The notes: a model not told the origin generated them from the letters alone. A DNA stretch of 33,248 nt from Flavobacteriia bacterium (GCA_016178305.1 JACOTM010000118.1:1-33248), one strand, 5' to 3'; shown: positions 9,133 through 18,864, numbered from the stretch's first letter. A program made the numbers and translations.

Positions 9133-9647
9133 TTAGTTACAAAGAAAGATTAGCCAAAGTAAAGACTTTTATATTTGATGTAGATGGAGTTTTGACTGAT
9201 AGTTCCTTACTTTTATTTAAAGGTGAAATTTTAAGAACATTGAATTCAAAAGATGGCTATGCAATTCAATATGCGATTAAAATGGGGTATCGGATTGTAA
9301 TTATTACTGGAGGTAATTCTTTGGATGTTAAAGATGTATTGTTAAGTTTAGGAGTGAATGAAGTTTGTTTAAGTTCATTTAATAAGCTAAGTGTGTATAA
9401 TCGACTTAAAACTAAATATAACATGGTGGACGAGGAGGTATTGTATATGGGGGATGATCTTCCTGATTATGAAGTTATGCAAAATGTTGGAGTTGCAAGT
9501 TGTCCTCAAGATGCTTGTATGGAAATTAAACAAATATCACATTATCAATCTCCCTTTAATGGTGGTCAACATTGTGTAAGAGATGTTATTGAACAAACAC
9601 TTCGAGTACAGCATAAATGGTTTAGTGAAAAGGCTTTTGAATGGTAA
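9129..9647 (+). CDS. kdsC: 3-deoxy-D-manno-octulosonate 8-phosphate phosphatase (KdsC)
   Basis: HAD-superfamily subclass IIIC phosphatase that removes phosphate from Kdo-8-phosphate in the synthesis of Kdo for the lipopolysaccharide core. The 172 residues have the cap-less KdsC layout: motif I FDVDGVLTD with nucleophile D17 and acid/base D19, motif II around T60 (VIITGGNS), and motif IV GDDLPDYEVM with metal-binding D109 and D110. The typical N-F/S-P-F-N-G-G-x-H-x-V-R-D-V segment (SPFNGGQHCVRDV) near the C-terminus supports KdsC over other IIIC phosphatases. The start overlaps the preceding DUF2520 gene by four bases. Only one base separates its stop from the stop of the convergent downstream gene. 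Confidence 0.9.
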   Translation: MISYKERLAKVKTFIFDVDGVLTDSSLLLFKGEILRTLNSKDGYAIQYAIKMGYRIVIITGGNSLDVKDVLLSLGVNEVCLSSFNKLSVYNRLKTKYNMVDEEVLYMGDDLPDYEVMQNVGVASCPQDACMEIKQISHYQSPFNGGQHCVRDVIEQTLRVQHKWFSEKAFEW

Positions 9648-9648
9648 A

Positions 9649-11112
9649 TTAATGCGTAATTGTTAATTTATAGATTCGTTCTGTACCATTGTTTAAAATT
9701 AATTTTAAAATATATTGACCTGAATCAAAGTTGTTTAATTGAATTTGATGGTCAAGTTTAAATTCTGAGAGGGCATTTCCTAAAAGATCCAGAATGAGAA
9801 GTTTACCTGAGATTTCTTCATCGTATTCAATCGTTAATATTGTAGATGTTGGATTTGGATAGTAATGGAAAAAAACAGTGTTTGTGTTAATTTCATTTAC
9901 TGAAACCAAATTTGTAACTGTTGGATTTTCAGAAGTATTAGGAAAAACTTCATCAGCACCTATCTTAATTGCGAATACATTGTTTCCGCCAAAACCAAAA
10001 TGAGTATTGTATCCAACCATTATAACTCCTCCATCAGATGTGCCAATGATTTGACCTCCAATATCATCTCCTGTATTAGAGACATTCACTCCATGATTAT
10101 CCCATAGTAATGGTTCAGTATATCTTGAGAACGTAAGATCTTTACCTTCAGGATAAGTCGTACCTTCGTTAATAATATTTGTAGCAATATATAGTGAGTT
10201 TGGATTTTGAAAAGTAGAAATCAATTCATGAGAATCATATCCTGGAAATGAGTTGTCAAAGATGTAACTGATGCCCCCGCTAAGATATATTTTCCCTAAA
10301 AATGCATCAACTAGACCTGTTAGCGTATCTGTTTTGTTTCCAATAATATTAATTCGGTTTGGAGTAATACAGAGATCATTTACAATATAGTGACCATGTT
10401 GACCATATTGTTTAATCCATTCAATAGTCCCATTTGTTTTTAACCGCATTAAAAATCCTTTATTGAGAGTTGAATCTGAGTTGAAAATTTGTCCTCCAAC
10501 ATAACAGATAGAATCATTTAATATTTTAATACTTGTTGCAAAATCTTCTCCTTCATTTTGAATTTGCTTTGTCCATAATGTATCTCCTTCTTTATCTGTT
10601 TTCACTAAATAAATATCATTGTCACCAAATGTATTTGAATTTGTTTGACCAACCATCAGAATACTAGTGTCAGCTAAAATAACAGCATCATTTACTTTTT
10701 CCCATCCACTTTCACCGTATGCTTTTTCCCAAAGTAAATTTCCATTTAAATCTGTTTTCACGAGAAAAAAGTCGTAACCTCCATGCCCTATTGAATTTGT
10801 ATAGCCACTCACATAATATGCATAGTTTTTAACTGCTAATACACGGCGTCCCCAATCAGATTCAGTACCGCCATAATTTTGAGACCATTTAAAATTTCCA
10901 AGACTGTCAATGTTCATTAAAAAAGCTTGTGAGGCATGGTCGTCACTAAAACTACTTGAAGATCCAGTAATTAGATAACTGCTATCTTCCAATTGAACAA
11001 TTCCTTGACCAAAATCATAGCCATTATTTGAGTATAATTTGTAGAACTGGATTTGCGTCCAACTTAATAATGGACTACAAACTATCAATATTAAAGTTAT
11101 TAAATTCTGCAT
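9649..11112 (-). CDS. T9SS cargo with propeller-like repeats and type A sorting domain
   Basis: Secreted protein of 487 residues with an N-terminal signal peptide (QNLITLILIVCSPLLSWTQ). The body consists of repeats of about 50 residues centred on W-x-K/Q-x-Y-G, then a strand such as YYVSGYT, then D-x-x-L-(V/I)-K-T-D-x-x-G. This is the delta-60/SBBP-like beta-propeller pattern of surface proteins in Bacteroidota. From residue 417 YYPNPTSTILTIEY starts a T9SS type A sorting domain ending IYKLTITH. It is the last gene of a three-gene minus-strand unit, and its start lies 13 bases inside the upstream barrel gene. The context suggests that this cargo works with, or is anchored near, the barrel and lipoprotein encoded upstream. 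Its ligand or partner cannot be read from sequence. Confidence 0.85.
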   Translation of the reverse strand: MQNLITLILIVCSPLLSWTQIQFYKLYSNNGYDFGQGIVQLEDSSYLITGSSSSFSDDHASQAFLMNIDSLGNFKWSQNYGGTESDWGRRVLAVKNYAYYVSGYTNSIGHGGYDFFLVKTDLNGNLLWEKAYGESGWEKVNDAVILADTSILMVGQTNSNTFGDNDIYLVKTDKEGDTLWTKQIQNEGEDFATSIKILNDSICYVGGQIFNSDSTLNKGFLMRLKTNGTIEWIKQYGQHGHYIVNDLCITPNRINIIGNKTDTLTGLVDAFLGKIYLSGGISYIFDNSFPGYDSHELISTFQNPNSLYIATNIINEGTTYPEGKDLTFSRYTEPLLWDNHGVNVSNTGDDIGGQIIGTSDGGVIMVGYNTHFGFGGNNVFAIKIGADEVFPNTSENPTVTNLVSVNEINTNTVFFHYYPNPTSTILTIEYDEEISGKLLILDLLGNALSEFKLDHQIQLNNFDSGQYILKLILNNGTERIYKLTITH

Positions 11113-12329
11113 TGTAATCTAAATAATAATGATTGACCATTTCCTCTTTTTGAAATGAAGCCTATACAGTTTTCTGAAGCAATACCTAAGGTTATTTTTC
11201 GAATTTTATAATTCATATATAATCCTGTTTTGAATTTTGAGAATCCACCATAACTTTCTTGAAATCCAACGGCAATAGATGAATTCAATTTGTATTGAAA
11301 TCCAATATATATTAATGGAATGTATGATATTGTAGGGTAAAGTCTGACACCGAAATACGATTGAATTTTATTTGGATAATATTCATCAATAATTTTACCG
11401 ACTTGAATCATACACGGTAAGAAAAAATTGGATTTATGTGTAGATGTTTTAATACCTAATTTAGAATATATAGAAGATGTATCGGTGAAAAGTGTTTGTT
11501 TACCTACAAATTGGTGAATTTGAAATCCATCATAGTGATATGTCGAATCAAAAATATAATAATTCATTCCTGTATTCATAGTCGCGAAACCTAAGTTTTT
11601 GATGTTGAATTGAATAATAGCAGTTTGAGTAGTTGACCAATCTATTTTAACTTTAAAATCAAAATCTGCTCCTATTCCATAGCCAGCATTGAATTTAGGG
11701 GATGTGTTATAACCGTAATAGCCAGTCATTCTGATGCTATCGTTGGAGCCTTCAGTATTTTGATATAAATATCCATTTAGAATTGTCCCGTTGATGGAAT
11801 TTTGGATGTTATAATAATTGAAATTGATACTTGATTTACTTTTTTTAAAAATAATTCCGAATCCAATTTTTTGAAATGTGCTTATTTTGAGGTTTATACC
11901 TGAAAAATTTGCTGTTTTACCTAGATAATTATCATTTCCATAAAATGTCAGTCCAAAGGCATCTTTTGAGTATGCCATTGAGCCTATTGAAGAATAACCT
12001 GTTTTTACAATTAAACCAATATTGTTTTGTTTAAAAAGATTCACTTTTAAATTTCTATATTCAATTTCTGAAGTGACATCATATCCAATTAAATTTTGTC
12101 CTCCATGTTTATCAAAAGATTTATTTTTAATTGTTTCAGTAATTTCACCACCATGTATCAATTTTGAAAGGAAGTCATTTCTTAGTGAAGTCGCACCATA
12201 TTCTCCATTTCCTTGAATTAAAATTTCTGAATAATCAAATGTGGTATCGTATTGTATCGGTAATATTAATTGAGCAAAAGAAGAACAACTAATGAGAATA
12301 AAAATATATGTGAGAATATTATGAGACAT
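11100..12329 (-). CDS. Predicted outer-membrane beta-barrel protein (DUF5723-like)
   Basis: A 409-residue protein with a signal peptide (SHNILTYIFILISCSSFAQ). The mature part is full of alternating amphipathic strands ending in aromatic residues, and its last segment (SLLFRLQCRI) reads as a terminal barrel strand. The N-terminal block GGQNLIGYDVTSEIEY and the general length resemble the DUF5723 family of outer-membrane proteins in Bacteroidota; PorP/SprF-like barrels are the alternative. The assignment rests on pattern, not on a motif. The start codon overlaps the stop of the upstream lipoprotein gene by one base, and the stop lies inside the downstream T9SS cargo gene, so the three are very probably one translationally coupled operon. 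Confidence 0.75.
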   Translation of the reverse strand: MSHNILTYIFILISCSSFAQLILPIQYDTTFDYSEILIQGNGEYGATSLRNDFLSKLIHGGEITETIKNKSFDKHGGQNLIGYDVTSEIEYRNLKVNLFKQNNIGLIVKTGYSSIGSMAYSKDAFGLTFYGNDNYLGKTANFSGINLKISTFQKIGFGIIFKKSKSSINFNYYNIQNSINGTILNGYLYQNTEGSNDSIRMTGYYGYNTSPKFNAGYGIGADFDFKVKIDWSTTQTAIIQFNIKNLGFATMNTGMNYYIFDSTYHYDGFQIHQFVGKQTLFTDTSSIYSKLGIKTSTHKSNFFLPCMIQVGKIIDEYYPNKIQSYFGVRLYPTISYIPLIYIGFQYKLNSSIAVGFQESYGGFSKFKTGLYMNYKIRKITLGIASENCIGFISKRGNGQSLLFRLQCRI

Positions 12330-13921
12330 TAAATTTTCGCTTTTAATTTGAACGCGGTTTTGATTTTTACTCCAATGAATGCTCCTTCAGGGATCATGAT
12401 CATTTCATTTTGATTTGTAGATGGATTAGGAGTATTTAATATGACTCGAATGACTAATTTTTGAACTTGATTTAATGAATGAATAATATTCTCATTTATA
12501 TCAAGCGTTATTTTTGATGCATTCACTAATAATCCTTGTGCGTTAATGCTGTTCCCATAAAGCGATGATGCAATCACATGATCGGTATTTAAGGTTGTAA
12601 TAAGTTGATTGTTTGCATCTAATAAATCAATTGCAAAATCAGCTTGCATTGGGAAAGCATTTTGAAAATCGAATATAAATTTCCCAGACTCTATATTAGA
12701 TTTATCTTCATTTTGTTTCAATGAAAAGTTAAATGTGTCTTGTGCTGATAGGCCATCCAATCCAATTGTTAAAGGTAAGTTTGCATCTATCGTAACCTTA
12801 ATATGGCTGTTAGGAAAAACTTCATTCCAGCCTCCGGAAACATTTCCCCATGGATTTAACTGTATAGCATAGCCAATGGTGTTTTTAGCACCAATATTTT
12901 CAAGGAAATTTTCTATGTTACTATTGGTAGAATTAAACTCAATTGTTTTTTGACTAGGTGTGAAATTTTCCCAAGTTCCCGTAGCTGGATCCAAATAAAA
13001 TGGTTGTCCAATTTGAGGGTGTGTTAAAGAAATTGAATTGAAATTGAAATTTTCATTTTTAATTTCATATAACGTTGCTTTTGCGGGTATTTTTAAACCG
13101 TTTGAAATATTGAATTTTAAGATCGTAGCGGGTAAATTAATAGATCCAGCTGTTAATTTGCTTAAAGCATCTAGTAATACGGTAGTTGTATCACTAATTA
13201 TTTGATTTCCTAAATAGCCTCTTGCATAATCAACTTTTAAGTCTTTAATAGTCGCTTCTAAACGAGTAATGTCGTTGTTTGTGATAACAACTGAAGGACC
13301 TTGAGGGTCTGTTTTAACAGATACAAAAGATTGTAATTTGTTAAATGAACCTCCATTTGCTCCCGTTAAATCCATGTAGTAACCAGATATATCAATCGTT
13401 TCTTCAATTATTCCAGGATTTGATTCGTTACCAGCAGGTGCAGCATAGACATGTTGGAAATCAATTCCATTTTTGGAAACACCAGGTAATGTGACAGTGA
13501 AAAAAGTTTTGGTGTTAATGACATTTTTTAACTTTAAAGAAATTTTCCCTTCTTTTAACCGTATTTTTTTTAGTTGAACATCTTTTAGGTCAATGTCATG
13601 TTCATCAACTTGCGATGGGTTTACAAAATTAGTTCCTGGAGGAATTGTTAAACTCGAGACTGATAAGGTATAACTTTCATAAATGGTTGTGTCTGGAATT
13701 TTTATTAAGTCAATTAAATTTACATCTAACAACGTGCGGTGTAAATCTATTTCATAATACCCAGTAGAATTAATTGCCATTGTTGAATCGTTGACAAAAC
13801 GATCGAGGGTAATTGTATCATTAATTACAGGGATAGTCCAATTTGAATCCCAAGTTGTTTTTTCTTTCCTACATGAAAAAAGAAATACGTTTAATAAAAG
13901 TAAATAAACAATATTTTTCAT
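12329..13921 (-). CDS. Large lipoprotein of unknown function
   Basis: A 530-residue protein with a lipoprotein signal ([17 protein letters not shown], lipidated Cys17, followed by RKEK). The rest is predicted all-beta: many short strands with Asn, Thr and Gly turns, and segments such as [22 protein letters not shown] and [17 protein letters not shown] typical of surface beta-sandwich lipoproteins. I do not recognise a named domain. It is the first gene of the lipoprotein-barrel-T9SS cargo unit, joined to the barrel gene by a one-base TAATG overlap. It starts 42 bases after the thiolase stop on the same strand, so read-through from the thiolase promoter is possible. An outer-membrane location is inferred from the company it keeps. 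Confidence 0.8.
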   Translation of the reverse strand: MKNIVYLLLLNVFLFSCRKEKTTWDSNWTIPVINDTITLDRFVNDSTMAINSTGYYEIDLHRTLLDVNLIDLIKIPDTTIYESYTLSVSSLTIPPGTNFVNPSQVDEHDIDLKDVQLKKIRLKEGKISLKLKNVINTKTFFTVTLPGVSKNGIDFQHVYAAPAGNESNPGIIEETIDISGYYMDLTGANGGSFNKLQSFVSVKTDPQGPSVVITNNDITRLEATIKDLKVDYARGYLGNQIISDTTTVLLDALSKLTAGSINLPATILKFNISNGLKIPAKATLYEIKNENFNFNSISLTHPQIGQPFYLDPATGTWENFTPSQKTIEFNSTNSNIENFLENIGAKNTIGYAIQLNPWGNVSGGWNEVFPNSHIKVTIDANLPLTIGLDGLSAQDTFNFSLKQNEDKSNIESGKFIFDFQNAFPMQADFAIDLLDANNQLITTLNTDHVIASSLYGNSINAQGLLVNASKITLDINENIIHSLNQVQKLVIRVILNTPNPSTNQNEMIMIPEGAFIGVKIKTAFKLKAKI

Positions 13922-13963
13922 AGCTACATTATCAAACGTATTTCACGCATTAATGGTTGGAAA

Positions 13964-15172
13964 TTACGCTCTCTCAATTACAACCGCATATCCTTGGCCA
14001 ACACCAATGCACATTGTTACCAAAGCATATCTTTTGTTCGTTTTTTGTAATTCGATAGCTGCGGACAATAATATTCTTGCGCCAGACATTCCAAGAGGAT
14101 GGCCTAAAGCAATCGCACCTCCATTTGGATTAATTCGGGGATCATCATCTGCTAAACCTAATTTACGGGTACAAGCTAAAACTTGGGCAGCAAAAGCTTC
14201 GTTTAATTCTAAAATATCCATTTGATCCAACGTTAATCCCGCTCTTTTTAATGCTTTTTGAGATGCGTAAACAGGACCAATCCCCATGATTCTTGGTTCA
14301 ACACCTGCAACTGCACCAGAGACAATTCTAGCCAGAGGTTTTAAATTATGTTTTGCAACGGCTTCACCAGATGCTAACAATAAAGCTGCTGCTCCGTCAT
14401 TTAGTCCTGAAGCATTTCCTGCTGTAACCGAACCTTCTTTTTTGAAAGCAGGTCTTAACGAACCCAATGTTTCCATTGTTGTTTCGGGTCTTGAAAATTC
14501 ATCTTGGTCGAAAATGATTGGATCTTTTTTTCGTTGAGGAATGAACACCGGAACGATTTCTTCAGCGAATCTTCCAGAAGCAATTGCATTTGCTGCTTTT
14601 TGCTGTGACCAAACAGAAAATTTATCTTGAGATTCTCTGTCGATTCCGTACATTTCGACTAAATTTTCAGCGGTATTTCCCATGCCATCTACACCATATA
14701 ATTCTTCCATTTTAGGGTTGATAAATCGCCATCCAAATGAAGAATCAAACATCTGTGCATCTCTTCCAAAAGCAGTAGAAGTTTTTGAAATAACCCAAGG
14801 TCCTCTTGTCATATTTTCAATTCCTCCTGCAATGTAAATATCCCCAGCTCCATCTTTAATTGCACGAGAAGCATTAATTGTTGCCGCCATTCCAGAAGCA
14901 CACAATCTATTTACAGTTTCACCTCCCAATTGATAAGGTAAACCAGCCAATAAACTAGACATTCTAGCTACATTACGATTATCTTCCCCCGCTTGATTTG
15001 CACATCCCATAATTACATCTTCGATTAATAAGGGATCTAGTTCAGGATGTCGATCCATCAAACCTTTAATAGTAATAGCACCTAAATCATCTGGTCTTAC
15101 GGTAGATAATGTTCCACCAAAACTTCCAATGGCAGTTCTAACGCCATCAACAATATATACTTCTTTAGACAT
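13964..15172 (-). CDS. Acetyl-CoA C-acyltransferase (thiolase), PcaF/PaaJ-like
   Basis: Thiolase of 402 residues, a length typical of degradative and beta-ketoadipyl-CoA thiolases. The active site is complete: nucleophile Cys91 in NRLCASG, His358 in GHPLG and Cys388 in CIGVGQG. The stretches [29 protein letters not shown]-like MGNTAENL and [19 protein letters not shown] are closest to the beta-ketoadipyl-CoA thiolases PcaF/PaaJ as I remember them, suggesting 3-oxoadipyl-CoA or a general 3-ketoacyl-CoA as substrate. No other aromatic-degradation or beta-oxidation gene is in the window, so substrate is undecided. A promoter-like pair (TTG, 21 bases, TACCTTTA) lies just upstream on the minus strand. 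Confidence 0.9.
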   Translation of the reverse strand: MSKEVYIVDGVRTAIGSFGGTLSTVRPDDLGAITIKGLMDRHPELDPLLIEDVIMGCANQAGEDNRNVARMSSLLAGLPYQLGGETVNRLCASGMAATINASRAIKDGAGDIYIAGGIENMTRGPWVISKTSTAFGRDAQMFDSSFGWRFINPKMEELYGVDGMGNTAENLVEMYGIDRESQDKFSVWSQQKAANAIASGRFAEEIVPVFIPQRKKDPIIFDQDEFSRPETTMETLGSLRPAFKKEGSVTAGNASGLNDGAAALLLASGEAVAKHNLKPLARIVSGAVAGVEPRIMGIGPVYASQKALKRAGLTLDQMDILELNEAFAAQVLACTRKLGLADDDPRINPNGGAIALGHPLGMSGARILLSAAIELQKTNKRYALVTMCIGVGQGYAVVIERA

Positions 15173-15190
15173 AGTTCAAATTTTATGGTC

Positions 15191-15222
15191 TAAAGGTAAT
15201 CATTTTGATAAATTAATAACAA
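15191..15222 (-). promoter_or_regulatory. Candidate promoter of the thiolase gene
   Basis: On the minus strand, TTG (15222-15220) is followed after 21 bases by TACCTTTA (15198-15191), one base from the Bacteroidota -7 form TAnnTTTG with a -33 TTG at the usual distance. The thiolase ATG starts at 15172. Confidence 0.45.
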
Positions 15223-15346
15223 AAAATAGACAGGTTTAGATTTTGAATTATTTTCTTTTTTTGACTGAAAACATTGATTTTTGGAATAGAAATTGAACCT
15301 GAAAGCATGATTTAGAATTGAAAAAATAAAAGGAGATTATTGAACA

Positions 15347-16525
15347 ATGTTGAAAACTTCTATGTATAAAAGTGAAACAGACTTTGTATATTCGAAATCG
15401 CTAAAAATTAAAAACCGAAAACAAGTGAGATTAAAAAAAACGAGTATTTTATTAATGGTGTTATTGATTTCAATGGGGTTGAGAGCTCAAGTGGAAGATT
15501 TAACTCCTTCAGAAATCGCATATCGTGATTCCATTGCTAAATTAAATTCGCAAAATGATGCTATCGCAAAAAGTCAAGAAGCCTACAATAAAGGGATTCA
15601 TCTTTTTGGAGAAAAAAATTATAAAGGAGCGATAGAACAATTTTCAACTTCTGTTAAATTGGACCCAAAATTTACGGGGGCTTATTATAATAAGGGGGTT
15701 GCGGAAAACGAGGCAGAATTATATTCCGAAGCCTCGAAAACATTGAATGAACTAATTCAAATTGACCCGAATTATTCGAAAGCATATTTTCAAAGAGGTA
15801 GAGCTTATCAAGGCTTAAGTGATTATTTGAATGCAGAAAAAGATTATGAAAAATCAATTCAAATTGATCCTAAAAGTGCGAAAGCATATTATAATTATGG
15901 AACATTACGTTTTTTACAAGCTGATTATAATGGAGCAATCAAACATTTTACAAAAGCAATTGAACTAGATCCAAATTACGCCTTTGCTTATAACGACAGA
16001 GGAAGTTGTTACCGAATGCTTGGGAATTATCCAAAGGCAATTACTGAATATGAAGAAGCTGTTAAAAAGAATCCCAAATTAGCTTTTGTTTTAAATAATA
16101 TTGGCACTACAAAAAAGAAAATGAAAGACTATATTGGTGCTATGGCAGCTTTTAATCGAGCAATTTCTGTGGATGCTAATTTTTATATGGCTTATAACAA
16201 TAGAGGTGTAGCTTTGATGGAGCAAGGGAAATTAGATGATGCGAAAAAAGATTTTGAAAAAGCCCTAGCAATCAATCCTAAATATGCCCCAGCAGCATCT
16301 AATTTAAGCGCCATTTATTTTAAACAAAAGGATTATAAAAAAGCATTGGAATATGGAGATAAAGCTGTTGCAGCAGACACGAAATATGCAAGTGCTTATG
16401 TGAATAGAGGGATGGCTCGAGAAATGAATAGAGACTTAAATGGAGCGTGTGAGGATTGGCACAAGGCAAAAGAATTGGGGGCTGAACTTGGAAAAACATA
16501 TTATTCCGGAAATTGTAACAATTAA
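15347..16525 (+). CDS. Exported TPR-repeat protein
   Basis: A 392-residue protein with about eight canonical TPR units from residue ~80 to the end (A-Y-x-N-x-G-x-x, then Y-x-x-A-I-x-x-F/Y-x-x-A-I-x-L-D-P-x). It closes with GACEDWHKAKELGAELG, a tail common in Bacteroidota TPR proteins. The N-terminus is unusual: about 30 mainly polar residues precede a signal-like core (TSILLMVLLISMGLRAQ), so either the n-region is very long or translation starts later, at an internal ATG such as 15365. An AGGAG at 15331-15335, rare in this window, supports the ATG at 15347. The OmpA-family gene follows after 11 bases, so the two probably form an operon, and a scaffold role for envelope or T9SS assembly is inferred. 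Confidence 0.85.
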   Translation: MLKTSMYKSETDFVYSKSLKIKNRKQVRLKKTSILLMVLLISMGLRAQVEDLTPSEIAYRDSIAKLNSQNDAIAKSQEAYNKGIHLFGEKNYKGAIEQFSTSVKLDPKFTGAYYNKGVAENEAELYSEASKTLNELIQIDPNYSKAYFQRGRAYQGLSDYLNAEKDYEKSIQIDPKSAKAYYNYGTLRFLQADYNGAIKHFTKAIELDPNYAFAYNDRGSCYRMLGNYPKAITEYEEAVKKNPKLAFVLNNIGTTKKKMKDYIGAMAAFNRAISVDANFYMAYNNRGVALMEQGKLDDAKKDFEKALAINPKYAPAASNLSAIYFKQKDYKKALEYGDKAVAADTKYASAYVNRGMAREMNRDLNGACEDWHKAKELGAELGKTYYSGNCNN

Positions 16526-16536
16526 AACTAGAAGAG

Positions 16537-18606
16537 ATGCTTAAAAAATATATTACATTCATTTTATTGGCTGCAACTTCTAGTTTGTTTGCACAAAATA
16601 TTGAGTTTAAATCGTCAAATTTTAAAGATAATAAAGAAGGATTGAAAAAAGCGCAAGATGCAATTGATGCAGGGGATGTTTTTTTTAAACAAGCAAATGA
16701 AGCTTTTTTTATGGTTCAAAATACAGGACTAAATTATAAAAAAGCGTTAAAACAATATGAAGTTGCTCAAAAATTTAATCCTAACAATGGACAATTAAAT
16801 TTTAAAATTGGTGTTTGTTATTCCAATTCAACAGATCCTTTCAAAGGAATTGATTACATTAAAAAAGCAAAATTACTAGACCCAACTTGTGATCCTTTTT
16901 TGGATTATTATGTAGGGTTCTCTTTACAATTGGAACAGAAATTTGATGAAGCTTTAGCTTCTTATCAAACATTTGAAACAAATTATAAAAAAGCAGATAA
17001 TTTTGCAAAATTTGTTACTCAAAGAAAAAATGAATGTAAAAATGCAAAATCGAATATTTCAAATAGTATTCGTGCATGGGTTGATAATTTACCAGAATTA
17101 AATTCGGAATTTGATGATTTTGCACCTTCTATTTCGACTGATGGAGCGGAAATAGTTTTTACATCTAATAGACCGAATGGACATACTCCAAATGAAGTGG
17201 GTGGTTTTGATTGTGATATTTATTCATCGTCATTGGGAGATGTAAAATGGAGTGCGCCTAAAGATTTACCAGGTAGTATAAATTCTGGAGTTGATGATGT
17301 TTCTGATAATTTGAATTATAGTGGGACAGCTATGTTGTTGCATAGAGATGTAAATGGCCAGACAGATATTTTAGAATCAAAATTAAAAGGAGCAAGTTGG
17401 ACTGAACCGACACCTTTGAGTTTTTTAATTTCTTCTCCGAAATCAAATGAACGATTTGCTTCATATAGCAATGATGGATGGAGTATTTATTTTGCAAGAG
17501 ATAACGATTCCAAAGAAACAGGTTTTGAAATCATGAATTCTGCGATGCAAAGTAAAATTCAAAAAGATTTCATGACAGCATCTATGGTTAGTATCGTAAA
17601 TTCAAAATTTGATGATGGTCCAATTTATATTCATATTGATGGTGAAACGATGTATATAGCTTCAAAAGGACATGAATCAATGGGAGGATATGATATTTTT
17701 ATGTCAAAAAGAGTTCAAGGATCTTGGACAAAACCAGTGAATATGGGATACCCAATCAATACGCCTTATGATGATTACTTTTTTGCGTCAACTGCGAATG
17801 GTAAATTTGCTTATATAGCTTCAAACAGAGCAGGAGGAAAAGGTGGCTATGATATTTATAAAGTAACATTTTGGGGAGCAGAGAAAAAACCAGTGGTTGA
17901 TGTAGAAGATTATTTATTAGCTTCTGTTGCGATGCCCGTGAAAGATCATCAAATTGAAGCTGCTGTAGATGTTAATAAAAAGTCTTTCACTGTTTTTAAA
18001 GGAATGACAATTGATGCCATTTCTAGAAAGCCTGTTGAAGCAGAAATTGAAATTACAGATAACGTTACAGGTAAAATAATTGAAACTTTTACAACGAATA
18101 GTGCGACAGGAAAGTTTATCATTACTTTGATTTCAGGTAAAAATTACGGTATTGCCGTGAAAGCGAAAGGATATTTGTTTCATTCAGAAAACTTTGATAT
18201 TCCTGAAGGTAGTGGAGATAATTTGGTTAATACGGTGATTGAATTGAAAAACATAGCTGTAGGTAGTAAAATCGCCCTTCGAAACATATTCTTTGATTTA
18301 GGGAAAGCAACTTTGAGAGCAGAATCAAATGCTGAATTAGATCGTTTAGTGAAATTAATGAAGGATGTACCGACTTTAAAAATAGAAATATCTGGTCATA
18401 CGGATAATACGGGGTCAGCAAATATTAATGAGACTTTATCGCAACAAAGAGCAGAAGCGGTTGTAACTTACTTGGCAAGTAAAGGTGTTGCTGCGAATAG
18501 AATGGTAGCAAAAGGATATGGTTCAAGTAAACCAATTGCTCCGAATACAACAGATGAAGGAAAACAACAAAATAGAAGAACTGAATTTGAAATTAAAGGA
18601 AATTAA
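16537..18606 (+). CDS. PorE-like OmpA-family protein (TPR, PD40 propeller, regulatory-like domain, OmpA_C)
   Basis: A 689-residue envelope protein. Order of parts: signal peptide (residues 1-19, ending SSLFAQ), TPR region about 30-175, PD40/WD40-like propeller about 185-450 with repeated FTSNRP, YIASKG and YIASNRAGGKGGYDI-type blades, a carboxypeptidase-regulatory-like beta domain about 490-565, and a C-terminal OmpA domain from about 575. The peptidoglycan-binding pair is present: Asp623 in GHTDNTG and Arg638 in QQRAEAV, 15 residues apart as in other OmpA domains. This order matches PorE of Porphyromonas gingivalis, which links the T9SS to peptidoglycan. Unlike PorE, which is a lipoprotein, no lipobox cysteine is seen, so a type I signal is predicted. 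A strong terminator follows. PorE equivalence is inference; many Bacteroidota carry several paralogues. Confidence 0.88.
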   Translation: MLKKYITFILLAATSSLFAQNIEFKSSNFKDNKEGLKKAQDAIDAGDVFFKQANEAFFMVQNTGLNYKKALKQYEVAQKFNPNNGQLNFKIGVCYSNSTDPFKGIDYIKKAKLLDPTCDPFLDYYVGFSLQLEQKFDEALASYQTFETNYKKADNFAKFVTQRKNECKNAKSNISNSIRAWVDNLPELNSEFDDFAPSISTDGAEIVFTSNRPNGHTPNEVGGFDCDIYSSSLGDVKWSAPKDLPGSINSGVDDVSDNLNYSGTAMLLHRDVNGQTDILESKLKGASWTEPTPLSFLISSPKSNERFASYSNDGWSIYFARDNDSKETGFEIMNSAMQSKIQKDFMTASMVSIVNSKFDDGPIYIHIDGETMYIASKGHESMGGYDIFMSKRVQGSWTKPVNMGYPINTPYDDYFFASTANGKFAYIASNRAGGKGGYDIYKVTFWGAEKKPVVDVEDYLLASVAMPVKDHQIEAAVDVNKKSFTVFKGMTIDAISRKPVEAEIEITDNVTGKIIETFTTNSATGKFIITLISGKNYGIAVKAKGYLFHSENFDIPEGSGDNLVNTVIELKNIAVGSKIALRNIFFDLGKATLRAESNAELDRLVKLMKDVPTLKIEISGHTDNTGSANINETLSQQRAEAVVTYLASKGVAANRMVAKGYGSSKPIAPNTTDEGKQQNRRTEFEIKGN

Positions 18607-18634
18607 AAGCCTGATTTCGATTAAAATAAAATAC

Positions 18635-18673
18635 AAAAAAGGGATTTTGAAATAGTTCGAAATCCCTTTTTTT
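18635..18673 (+). terminator. Rho-independent terminator after the OmpA-family gene
   Basis: An inverted repeat pairs AAAAAAGGGATTTTGAA with TTCGAAATCCCTTTTTT, with a short loop (ATAG) and one mismatch, and ends in a run of T. It lies 29 bases after the stop codon of the OmpA-family gene. Confidence 0.8.
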
Positions 18674-18733
18674 ATGGATTCATATCAAAAGGATATTCAA
18701 TCCGAAATTATAGCGTAAAATTTGTAGAAGTCT

Positions 18734-18760
18734 AAATCAAAAATTTAAAATCAAAAATTC
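18734..18760. repeat. Short AT-rich direct repeat in the gap before the GH3 gene
   Basis: Two copies of AAATCAAAAATT at 18734 and 18748, offset by 14 bases, followed by further AAAATTC units up to about 18768. It lies in the 258-base gap between the OmpA-family gene and the GH3 lipoprotein, which otherwise holds only the terminator and the -7 promoter element. No function is visible. Confidence 0.6.
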
Positions 18761-18844
18761 AAAATTCAGAGAGCTGGCTTAATTATTGACAACCTTCCTT
18801 TGATAAACTCTAAAGAGAATGGATAAAATAGATGATAAAGCTAT

Positions 18845-18852
18845 TAACTTTG
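18845..18852 (+). promoter_or_regulatory. Candidate -7 promoter element of the GH3 gene
   Basis: TAACTTTG matches TAnnTTTG exactly and is identical to the element before thrS. No TTG lies at the usual -33 distance. It falls inside the longer reading frame that opens at the ATG at 18832, which argues that translation begins at the later ATG (18865). Confidence 0.5.
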
Positions 18853-18864
18853 CAATACAATAGT

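Noticed and set aside
18724-18768. Second periodic hairpin like that before rpmI
   Set aside because: The AAATCAAAAATT units are direct, not mirrored, and form no convincing stem; listed only as a short direct repeat.
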